A stretch of 52,851 nt of DNA from a virus. Where the stretch lies: IMG/VR virus record IMGVR_UViG_3300037137_002574, positions 1 through 52,851 of that record. One strand, 5' to 3'. Below, in pieces: positions 45,978-52,851 of this stretch (positions are counted from its first letter, which is position 1; every line of letters starts with the position of its first letter). The notes under the pieces are model-generated. The model did not search any database, was not told the DNA's origin, and was given only the letters and a program-made list of their open reading frames with translations. The position numbers were made by a program, and so were the translations under genes.

Positions 45978-48453
45978 CCCACGCACCCCATCTTCTAGTC
46001 TTTGACATCTGCTTATATACTTGCGCGACTGAGAATGACCGAGCATCCGTTATGGCATAATACTTGTAATACGCACCCTTGTCATAAAACTTATTAAATA
46101 CCGGATCAAAGACTACGTTATCCTTCTCAGCGAAACCGTGAAAGTAAACAGAATTCTCAAAATTGCCAATCTGAGGGTATAACGTAGCGTGAACCACTTT
46201 CCAGTCCGGGTTGTCGGTTACAAACTTTGCAGCCATCTCATAGCACAGCCCTCTACGTTCACCGTAATCATTCACTACAATACCTTCAGGTGTGTCTACT
46301 TCCGTAGGCCCAGCAATAGCCGTAAAGATATCTACAGGGTTGCCATCCTCATTCAGATCGCGACGTAACACGTCTTCTGGCACGCCCTTCTCTATCCTGG
46401 CAGCGTCAGTCTCACAATATCTACCCTTATCCAGATATTTCGTACCCGGACCGTACTTGGTCGGGAATCGCATATCTCTCTGATGCTTGGGCACCCCACT
46501 TCCGCCTCCGATAAACTTCCCGTCCTCTCCACGCGGGTGGTCTTCTTCGTTCCAGTCCTTCTCCAAATCAGTATTCTCAAACTTGCCAATATGAGCACCT
46601 ATGAGCCACTTCGAAAATACTACCGGGTGTATATAGGACTGAAGAGCTACAGTCGGTGTATTCCCCAGCTTGGCAGAGACCGCTTTCGCCACATCCTTTA
46701 CGGCCAGCTTGTATGTCTTCTCGTCAGACGGAGCAGGCATCCTGGCAACCACCTCCTGAGCCGTACGTGTGCCGAGTAAGGTCCTAAAGTCCTTCGTCTG
46801 AAATCCACCATGATCCTGCACGTGCGTATAGTCGAGTACCTTCCCGGCTGTCGTGTTGAATATTCGTCCACTCGGGCCCGCAGCATCCCGCCTAGCCAAG
46901 AGATCCCTGGCTACCGCGCGGTCGTTTACCGGAATATCCAGCGCAACACCCTTCTTACCGACAAACACCAGCCGCACATTATTGGGACTGTCACCAACCA
47001 CGTGCTTTCCCATAAGCGTCGTGGCCCCGTAGGCCTTTACCGCACCACCAGTATCGTTCTCACCTCCAGGACGAAGGCCGGTTCTCATAATTAAACGAAG
47101 TGCGCAGGCCTCTTCCTTATTACGACCGAACTGTATGTCCCGGTTGACGTCTGACGAGATTCGCCCTTCTTCCTTGTCGAGCTCCTCTATACGGGCAAAC
47201 TTTGCCGTCGCCTGTTGCTCTTTCCAGGGCTTGCTATATATGGTTTGCTGACGGCCCTTGCTGTCATCTCCAACAGCATGGATGTCATCATTGGGATCTT
47301 CACTATATCGTACGTTCTTCCAACCCGGAGGGATTCGTATGTGCTGAAAGTGCTCCGGCAGATCCTTTCCGCTCTTCTGCTTCCAGGTCTTGCTTTCCTT
47401 ATCATAGATGGCATTCTGGCCACCACCTTCGGATACCCACCGGCCGCTCTCGTCCCGCTCCTGGTTCTCATCAAACCTCTTCGCTAGAGCAGACTTCATC
47501 CGAACCGTGTATATGAACCACCGCTTCGGTCCCGGCCCGAGGTGCATACTGTATTCCGGCACCAACCCCTTCTTACGCAGTATGGATACTGCGTGCTTCC
47601 ACCCCTTTACGGGAGGGATGTCGGTGTGGTTCTCGGAATTAAAAATGATCTTCTTGCCAGTCTTCAAATCTCTGAGTGCCTGCTTAGCCTCGTCCGAGAT
47701 CAGCTCGTCTTCTTCTCCGTGGCCACCACCATACGTATACTGGTTAATACCCTCCGGATTAGACTTCTCCAGCTTCTGAAGTATGGCAGTCTCAACCTTC
47801 TCTACCGCAGCTAGGAACTCATCGTCGTCCAAGTCATCCGGCCCGAAGTCACCGGGCATCGGAAGGAAGCTACGTACACAATTTGGGTGTGAGAGTGGAT
47901 ACTGCCGCGCCACTTCCAGACTGATGATCAAACCATCCACCGCAGCACAGTCCTCATCACCGTCACCGTCCGATACCATTACCGCTTGTAGACCCGCCTG
48001 AGCGTATCCCTCAACCTGCCCCCATTGAAGTGCGTAGCCAGTCTCGGTACGCGCGATCATCTTCGCACGCCAATCTTCCATACCCGAGAACGTATCTTTT
48101 AGCCCTTCCGTAATTCCTTGCAGACCAGACTTATCCGCCAGCGCCTGGTTGAAGACCCCCAGCAGCCGCGTCCGGGTGGTGTTATCTATTCCATTCACCA
48201 GCTGCTTGGAGAAGTCATCCAGGTCTCGGACTATCTTCTCGCCCAGCCGTCGACTGCGGATGAAGTCCTCGGTGTTCACGTCACGGATGTCGAAGTTGTC
48301 CTCAGGCAAGATCGTACCTAGTGCAGCCGAGCCACCTGCAGCAACTACGTCACGCCAGAGGTCAGCTATCTGCGGCGCATACTTCTGGCTTATCTTATCC
48401 AAGTCGATGTCATTGATAATGGCATGGATCTCGTCTTGGGACAATTCAGACAT
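45967..48453 (-). CDS. MuF minor head protein fused to topoisomerase IB and a Cys/His/Asp domain (828 aa)
   Basis: Residues about 1-200 are MuF: MIARTETGYALQWGQVEGYA, GDGDEDCAAVDG and HPNCVRSFLP. Residues about 370-620 match type IB topoisomerase: IPPGWKNV, GDDSKGRQQTIYS, LRPGG (R461), FVGKKGVALDIPV (K500/501), TKDFRTLLGT (R557), LGNTP and the SYIHP tyrosine Y607. Residues 655-820 form another domain, with RGLCYEMAAKF (C737), YFHGF (H772) and VVFDPVFNKFY (D783), in papain/transglutaminase order. Tags RDESGRWVSEGG (333-345) and HPRGEDGKFIGG (639-650) mark the domain joins. A head-located topoisomerase could relax packaged or incoming DNA. The fold calls are strong for MuF and TopIB and tentative for the last domain. 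Confidence 0.88.
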   Translation of the reverse strand: MSELSQDEIHAIINDIDLDKISQKYAPQIADLWRDVVAAGGSAALGTILPEDNFDIRDVNTEDFIRSRRLGEKIVRDLDDFSKQLVNGIDNTTRTRLLGVFNQALADKSGLQGITEGLKDTFSGMEDWRAKMIARTETGYALQWGQVEGYAQAGLQAVMVSDGDGDEDCAAVDGLIISLEVARQYPLSHPNCVRSFLPMPGDFGPDDLDDDEFLAAVEKVETAILQKLEKSNPEGINQYTYGGGHGEEDELISDEAKQALRDLKTGKKIIFNSENHTDIPPVKGWKHAVSILRKKGLVPEYSMHLGPGPKRWFIYTVRMKSALAKRFDENQERDESGRWVSEGGGQNAIYDKESKTWKQKSGKDLPEHFQHIRIPPGWKNVRYSEDPNDDIHAVGDDSKGRQQTIYSKPWKEQQATAKFARIEELDKEEGRISSDVNRDIQFGRNKEEACALRLIMRTGLRPGGENDTGGAVKAYGATTLMGKHVVGDSPNNVRLVFVGKKGVALDIPVNDRAVARDLLARRDAAGPSGRIFNTTAGKVLDYTHVQDHGGFQTKDFRTLLGTRTAQEVVARMPAPSDEKTYKLAVKDVAKAVSAKLGNTPTVALQSYIHPVVFSKWLIGAHIGKFENTDLEKDWNEEDHPRGEDGKFIGGGSGVPKHQRDMRFPTKYGPGTKYLDKGRYCETDAARIEKGVPEDVLRRDLNEDGNPVDIFTAIAGPTEVDTPEGIVVNDYGERRGLCYEMAAKFVTDNPDWKVVHATLYPQIGNFENSVYFHGFAEKDNVVFDPVFNKFYDKGAYYKYYAITDARSFSVAQVYKQMSKTRRWGAWDAS

Positions 48454-50785
48454 TCGGCACCCTGGACTTGACCGTACTGATAACCACCTGAGCCTGCTCG
48501 GCGAACATGCGGGCGAAGATTTCCTTCATCCGCTCTTCAGACCGCTTACGTATAATTTCCAGCTTGGGATCTTTCTTGGGGTAGGTGACTTTTTTAATAT
48601 CTTCACCCTTCTCGATAGCTTCCAACTGCTCCTGGATCTCCCGCGCCGTATCTAAAGGAATCTCTTTCGTCTCAAACTTGCGCAGCAGCTTTCCCTGCTT
48701 GATCCGGTTGCGGACAAACTTGCGCCACGTCTGAAGCTCAACGTCGCACTTATTTATGTCCACGCTATCACAATCATATTCAACCTCGGAGAACAGCTCG
48801 TCTACCTTCGCCAGCTTCTCTTCTCCGGTATCACGGACGACACCAACTGCACGGTCATCCCAAAGCTCAACCATGTCCCGGTCTTTTACGTTCGTTATCG
48901 GTAACGCTACGCCGATATGCTCCAGGCACCAGTCACGGATCAGTTTCTCTGTCTGCCAGTTCTGCGCCGAATCCGGGCTGCTGACTCTGGCCGTCAGGAT
49001 GCGGACTTCCTTGCCCTCGCCAAGCCACTGCTGGACCCGCTCGACCATCTTCGGTACCGGATCACCTATGACCGATTTGTCTTTCGTATGCTCGGCCAGC
49101 GTGCCATCCAGATCAACTCCGTACCAACCACCCTCGGTGCCGTCACCTTTTTCGACTTTTGTCTTTGCAGCCAAAGCCTTGGACTCGGGCTTCGTGGCCG
49201 GGGGGCCTGCCTTACCGCCGGCCACTGGCTTAACGACAGGTTTTAATTGCGGCGCGGCCTTGACACCTATTGCGGGTGGCACGACCGGTTTAGTACTAAG
49301 CGGCGTTTCGGGCAAGGTTGGATTTTGCATTGATGCGGTGGCTGCTGCGGTGGTCTCGGTCTGAGTATCCTGATTCGGGTGCTTCTCGAAATAACTCTTG
49401 TACTGCTGTTGATAATCCTTCGCCTCGCCCTCGATCGGTATGAAGCCAGTCGGCGACATGATACCATTCGGGATCCCGATGGGCTTCTTGCCGGCGTTCA
49501 TCCGGGCCTCATCGATGGAAATGATGCCGCTCTTGACGAGCATGACATCCTTCTCGGCCTGTGCCTTCTCGTCCGTCGTCCGCTCTTCAGTGAATATAAA
49601 CCTAAGCTGTGGCATGCCCTGAACGGTCTGAATTTCGTTCGTTATGATATCCTCGATGAAGTTCCAGAGTGGTTCTGTGGCTTCGTCTTCCGCCGTGTCG
49701 GCTGTCTCCGCCGTGGACCGGTTCATCTGTGACACGTACGGAGTGGGGCTGGTGTGAAAGATGGCACAACACCTACGGACGATGAACTCGGATATCTTCG
49801 TGACCTTGATCGACATGTCACGCTCGATCATTCGCTCCAGCTTGAACCCGTCGGGCATGAAGTGAAGGCGGTTGCGAAGATTCGGATCACCCACGATCGA
49901 AGCATTGAACTTGTCCGTGAATTCCATGATCTGCGTCATCGACCATTCCTTCGGCAACGTGGCGAAACCAGCCGGTACATTTCCCTGTGTGAAGTAGTTC
50001 AAATCATAGATGTCCCGACGAAGAGCTATGTTTATGTTCAGCAGCAGCCACTCGACTTCAGACATGCCGTATGGACTGTCGTTCGACGGATTCCGAACGC
50101 AGTACAAAATCTGATCCTGGGTGAAGCCCTCATAGACAACACCTTTTATGATCTGCTGAAACGCCGGGTAGGGTGGAGCGGGCGGGCGACCAGTGACGTC
50201 GATCAGCGGTTTGATCGTCCTCCCCGACAAGACCTCGTGCGCGGCAACACCTTTGCCATCCCGGGTCGGCCAGCGGGCGATCGTCGCCGCGTCGTATAGA
50301 TACGAGTCTTCAAGAAACGCCGCGATCCAGATAGCGAACGAATCCCTGCCGTTCGGCTTCATCCAATATTTAGTCAACGCCTCCATCTTGTCCTGATACT
50401 TGTCGATCTTGTCGCGTTCTGCCTCGATCGGCACGATGGCCCATTCACGTCCTCTGATCTTGTTCTTCTTCGCCTCGATGCAATACCTGACCGGATCCCA
50501 AGCAGCCATCGCCTGAAGAACGTCGAAGCCCGTCAGTCCGGCCCGTGGCATGAACTGGATGTTGTACGACGATGGATAATCCCACTTGCGGGTGTTCGCC
50601 ATGTCCCGCTCGTAAGGCGCCAACGGCTCACCCGGAGGCATGAAGCCCGTCGAGAAACCACCGAGGGCTTGCGCGGCCTGACCCGCCAAGGACTGACTGC
50701 GGGCGGTCAGATATGCTCCTGGATTCTTGGCGATCTCCGACATGTCCGTTCTACGAACCAGATTGGTGTTGATGCTGGCAGCCAT
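48446..50785 (-). CDS. Portal protein fused to a HAD-family phosphatase domain (779 aa)
   Basis: Residues about 60-450 form the portal: YSEA-like DPVRYCIEAKKNKIRGREW, PYGMSEVEWLLLNINIA and LRNRLHFMPDGFKLE, with AEDEATEPLWNFIEDII before the C-terminal wing. After a Pro/Ala/Lys linker (490-545), residues 550-655 are a HAD domain: GVDLDGTLAEH with D558 and D560, ILTARV with T598, NVKDRD with K634 and LWDDRAVG with D643/D644. HAD enzymes remove phosphates, and this subgroup resembles phosphatase domains of nucleic acid end-repair enzymes. The last part is helical. The ring of 12 portals would thus carry 12 phosphatases, inside or outside the shell. The portal is sure; the substrate is not. Confidence 0.9.
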   Translation of the reverse strand: MAASINTNLVRRTDMSEIAKNPGAYLTARSQSLAGQAAQALGGFSTGFMPPGEPLAPYERDMANTRKWDYPSSYNIQFMPRAGLTGFDVLQAMAAWDPVRYCIEAKKNKIRGREWAIVPIEAERDKIDKYQDKMEALTKYWMKPNGRDSFAIWIAAFLEDSYLYDAATIARWPTRDGKGVAAHEVLSGRTIKPLIDVTGRPPAPPYPAFQQIIKGVVYEGFTQDQILYCVRNPSNDSPYGMSEVEWLLLNINIALRRDIYDLNYFTQGNVPAGFATLPKEWSMTQIMEFTDKFNASIVGDPNLRNRLHFMPDGFKLERMIERDMSIKVTKISEFIVRRCCAIFHTSPTPYVSQMNRSTAETADTAEDEATEPLWNFIEDIITNEIQTVQGMPQLRFIFTEERTTDEKAQAEKDVMLVKSGIISIDEARMNAGKKPIGIPNGIMSPTGFIPIEGEAKDYQQQYKSYFEKHPNQDTQTETTAAATASMQNPTLPETPLSTKPVVPPAIGVKAAPQLKPVVKPVAGGKAGPPATKPESKALAAKTKVEKGDGTEGGWYGVDLDGTLAEHTKDKSVIGDPVPKMVERVQQWLGEGKEVRILTARVSSPDSAQNWQTEKLIRDWCLEHIGVALPITNVKDRDMVELWDDRAVGVVRDTGEEKLAKVDELFSEVEYDCDSVDINKCDVELQTWRKFVRNRIKQGKLLRKFETKEIPLDTAREIQEQLEAIEKGEDIKKVTYPKKDPKLEIIRKRSEERMKEIFARMFAEQAQVVISTVKSRVPNV

Positions 50786-50789
50786 CGGG

Positions 50790-50984
50790 TCAGTTCCTTC
50801 TCATCCAAAGCGATTTATAAATCCGCTCCATGCGTTTTATCTCCTCGACCGGTATCACCAAGATCAATCCATCCGTCTGACACCGGATGCGCAACATACC
50901 ATCCGGGCGCTTCTGCTCATCAGTGATCGCCCAAGCCCAATCATGCTGTTGGACTACGGGTACTTTTTCAGATTCCATGATCAT
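50790..50984 (-). CDS. Small hypothetical protein (64 aa)
   Basis: MIMESEKVPVVQQHDWAWAI, then CQTDGLILVIPVEEIKRMER. The ATG overlaps the preceding stop (ATGA). It ends five bases before the portal ATG. A compact soluble alpha/beta protein with two Cys-like positions; no family is recognised. Confidence 0.6.
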   Translation of the reverse strand: MIMESEKVPVVQQHDWAWAITDEQKRPDGMLRIRCQTDGLILVIPVEEIKRMERIYKSLWMRRN

Positions 50985-51241
50985 TCTTGAATTACAGGTT
51001 CCCGTGGTGGTGTGAATTGATCCTGCGTGTCTTTGTACAGCTGTTTCAGCGATGCCTCGGCGACCTGCAAGGCCATCCGCTTGTCGATGTTGTGGTGGCC
51101 AGCAAGGTGATTGTCTTCATAGATCTGCCGGACGTGATCAGCGCAAGTCTTGATGGTCCGTATCTCGACTTCATGCCTGACGGCGCGGATCAGCCTGCGC
51201 TGCAGCGCGTCGGTCGTTATCCAAAGTCCGAAGAGTTTCAT
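50981..51241 (-). CDS. Small hypothetical protein (86 aa)
   Basis: MKLFGLWITTDALQRRLIRA followed by helices with several His and Asp residues (ADHVRQIYEDNHLAGHHNID) and a Pro-rich end. It begins five bases after the preceding stop. No family is recognised. Its position between a tagged protein and the portal suggests a head-associated role. Confidence 0.6.
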   Translation of the reverse strand: MKLFGLWITTDALQRRLIRAVRHEVEIRTIKTCADHVRQIYEDNHLAGHHNIDKRMALQVAEASLKQLYKDTQDQFTPPREPVIQE

Positions 51242-51245
51242 TTCG

Positions 51246-52814
51246 TTATTTCTTTGCCACCAGATAGATCGCTGTGTCCCGCGCCGAGCGATCGGTGGAG
51301 AACTCGTGGTGCTCCAACCTGGCGCCGAGCTTGTCCTTGTACTCGACGACGAAGCCCGTCGGAATCCGGTAGGTCTGAATCACGCCGTCGTTCTTGGTCT
51401 TGAACAGGCGGGGCTTTTCAGGTGAAGTGAAGACTTCTTCCGCGGGAGCGGTGTCGAGGATGTTCTTGTCCGTCAACTCCTGTGTAGTCACGATGACCTC
51501 ACCCGTCTTGCCCGAGTTGCCCTGCGTGGAGAGGGCGGCTTCGGACATATCCGTCTCAGCTTTACCTTCGGGGATCAGTGACGCTAAATCCGCAGTAGCA
51601 GGAATTACGTCAACACCAGGAGGGAGGTAGAAGTCATCCTTGTAGAGGTCGGAGGATTCAGATTTCTTTGTGGATAGATACCATTGAAGACTCTTGTCAC
51701 CCCCTTTTCCACTCGATACCGAAACCGTTCGAAGATATGAAGTACTGCTGCCAACGGCAGTTGAGTCTGGATTGGATGTTTTTATCTTAAAGTCATGATT
51801 CCAATTGCCTGTCTCTTTATCAACTGAAATTTGATGCATCCCACTAACGGTCTTACCACGATATTCCATTTGCCCCGGCTTGTCATAATAAGCCATATCC
51901 GGGCGAGCAGGAACACTGCGCTGCTTGTAGCCCGCCTCAGTCAAAGCTGGACCGCGTGCAGTATCACCTTCCTTTTTATCTCCATCACCAGAACTGCCTT
52001 CTCCTCCTCCCGATCCGCCCTGTTCGCCTGGCCTGCCTTCATGTCCGAAGTTTCCCGAGCCTGGCCCGCCCTTCATGATCAGCCCCTTGAAGACGTTCGT
52101 CTCGGGAGCGAGTCTGATGCCGGTAAACATCGAGGAGTGATCGGAAGCCTGGACGGCCGGGGCGAGATCGTGAAACGTCTGCGCCAGGGGAACAGCAGCG
52201 GGAAAGTCCCCGTGGGTCGCGCCGCACTGGGCCGAGGCTTCGGGCAGGGGCTGGTGGCCGGCAAACATCTGGTCGTGCTCGTGGAGGTCGGAGGATTCAG
52301 ATTTCTTGGCTCGGGCTTGATCAACTATACTTCGGTGAGCAGCCACTTCTTTCTCTCGTTGTGCAGCTGCTTTATCATGTTCCTCAGCGGTCTTGGCAAA
52401 TTGTTTAGTTGATGTGTCGCCTTGACGTTCGATTTGTGCTCTGAGTCGAGCTGATTCTGATCGGTGAAATTTTGCCTCCCCCTCTTTTTCCTTGGCTTTA
52501 ATTTCATGAAATCCGGCTGTGTCTCCAGAACGAAGTTTATCTTTTGCCGTTGTATCAGCAGCAGACTCAACACGACCGCCACCCGGATGAGGACCTGACC
52601 CAGGTCCACCCTTCGTCAAATCCTGCCTGGCCGCAATCTCGCCCTCAAACTTCTGAGCCATCTCGGTATGGTGTTTGGCCAGGCGGGTCGAGCCCAGCGC
52701 CAGATACCTGTCCGCTCGCTGGCGGTGGAAGACCAGCTTCTCCTCGGCAGATCCCTCCTCGACGTCGACTTTGCCCTCGGGCTCCTCTTCCTGCTTCTTC
52801 AGTTCGGTCACCAT
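51246..52814 (-). CDS. Multi-tag head-region protein of unknown function (522 aa)
   Basis: A strong AAAGGAG site precedes the ATG. The N-terminal 180 residues are Lys/Glu/Ala-rich helix with KGGPGSGPHPGGGRV (residues 68-82). A second tag, KGGPGSGNFGHEGRPGEQGG, comes near residue 246. KKSESSDL occurs twice (about residues 170 and 384), each ahead of a short globular segment. The final domain (TYRIPTGFVVEYKDKLGARL) is beta-like. The protein looks like several small domains joined by the phage junction tags also seen in the megaprotein and MuF genes. It may be a minor head or cargo protein. No enzyme motif is seen. Its neighbour upstream, outside the window, is probably terminase. Confidence 0.65.
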   Translation of the reverse strand: MVTELKKQEEEPEGKVDVEEGSAEEKLVFHRQRADRYLALGSTRLAKHHTEMAQKFEGEIAARQDLTKGGPGSGPHPGGGRVESAADTTAKDKLRSGDTAGFHEIKAKEKEGEAKFHRSESARLRAQIERQGDTSTKQFAKTAEEHDKAAAQREKEVAAHRSIVDQARAKKSESSDLHEHDQMFAGHQPLPEASAQCGATHGDFPAAVPLAQTFHDLAPAVQASDHSSMFTGIRLAPETNVFKGLIMKGGPGSGNFGHEGRPGEQGGSGGGEGSSGDGDKKEGDTARGPALTEAGYKQRSVPARPDMAYYDKPGQMEYRGKTVSGMHQISVDKETGNWNHDFKIKTSNPDSTAVGSSTSYLRTVSVSSGKGGDKSLQWYLSTKKSESSDLYKDDFYLPPGVDVIPATADLASLIPEGKAETDMSEAALSTQGNSGKTGEVIVTTQELTDKNILDTAPAEEVFTSPEKPRLFKTKNDGVIQTYRIPTGFVVEYKDKLGARLEHHEFSTDRSARDTAIYLVAKK

Positions 52815-52851
52815 GACGACTCCTTTCTCAATTCAGTGAGATCTTTCATCT
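52815..52851 (-). promoter_or_regulatory. Leader with ribosome site of the first gene
   Basis: Only 37 bases are available. They contain the AAAGGAG site of the 522-residue gene (six bases before its ATG). No promoter can be judged. Confidence 0.4.

Overview
This 52.9 kb window is the head-and-tail structural region of a double-stranded DNA tailed phage (Caudoviricetes). A tape measure gene, a gpG/gpGT-type frameshift pair and a single tail-tube gene point to a long, non-contractile (siphovirus-like) tail. Terminase and replication genes are not in the window and the host cannot be named. Almost everything is on the minus strand, so transcription runs from about 52.8 kb down to position 1, and most neighbouring genes overlap by 1, 4 or about 10 bases (ATGA, GTGA, TAATG), as in one long late operon. 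Shine-Dalgarno sites are of the ordinary AGGAG type.

Head module (52.8 to 36.8 kb). It holds a 522-residue protein with phage linker tags, two small ORFs, a portal fused to a HAD-type phosphatase, and a MuF minor head protein that also carries a topoisomerase IB domain and a C-terminal Cys/His/Asp domain. These are followed by a mono-ADP-ribosyltransferase with R-S-E residues, a ChaB + HD-phosphohydrolase + XkdF-like protease + scaffold megaprotein, and the major capsid protein. The capsid gene is split into four exons by three group I introns. Intron 1 has a homing endonuclease in the P8 loop. Introns 2 and 3 are sister copies, one with an endonuclease in P9 and one ORF-less. They sit after the same GGGGT exon target 0.2 kb apart (after splicing). 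Splicing restores a 509-residue capsid protein.

Glycan cassette (36.8 to 21.7 kb). Between the capsid gene and the head-tail connector lies a block of sugar-active and methyl-transfer genes: several GT2-type enzymes, one GT4 enzyme, three methyltransferases or relatives, a radical-SAM/SPASM-like protein and a Tad2-like DUF2829 protein. It is bracketed by two proteins built largely of (S-x-S-P)n repeats. A short UDP-sugar 6-dehydrogenase lies between connector genes just downstream. The arrangement suggests a mucin-like virion stalk and the enzymes that decorate it. This is inference.

Connector and tail module (21.7 kb to 1). It contains a gp6-like connector, an HK97 gp10-like protein, a probable tail terminator, a tail tube, tail assembly chaperones with an A-AAA-AAC slippery site, a tape measure, a distal tail protein, a 3412-residue hub/fibre with seven copies of an AGQTAYNTG-type module, and the start of another fibre. 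Two freestanding GIY-YIG/NUMOD3 endonucleases (17.5 and 35.8 kb) each follow the same short structured element. The only convincing plus-strand gene (1240-1695) encodes a secreted protein behind a near-consensus sigma70 promoter.
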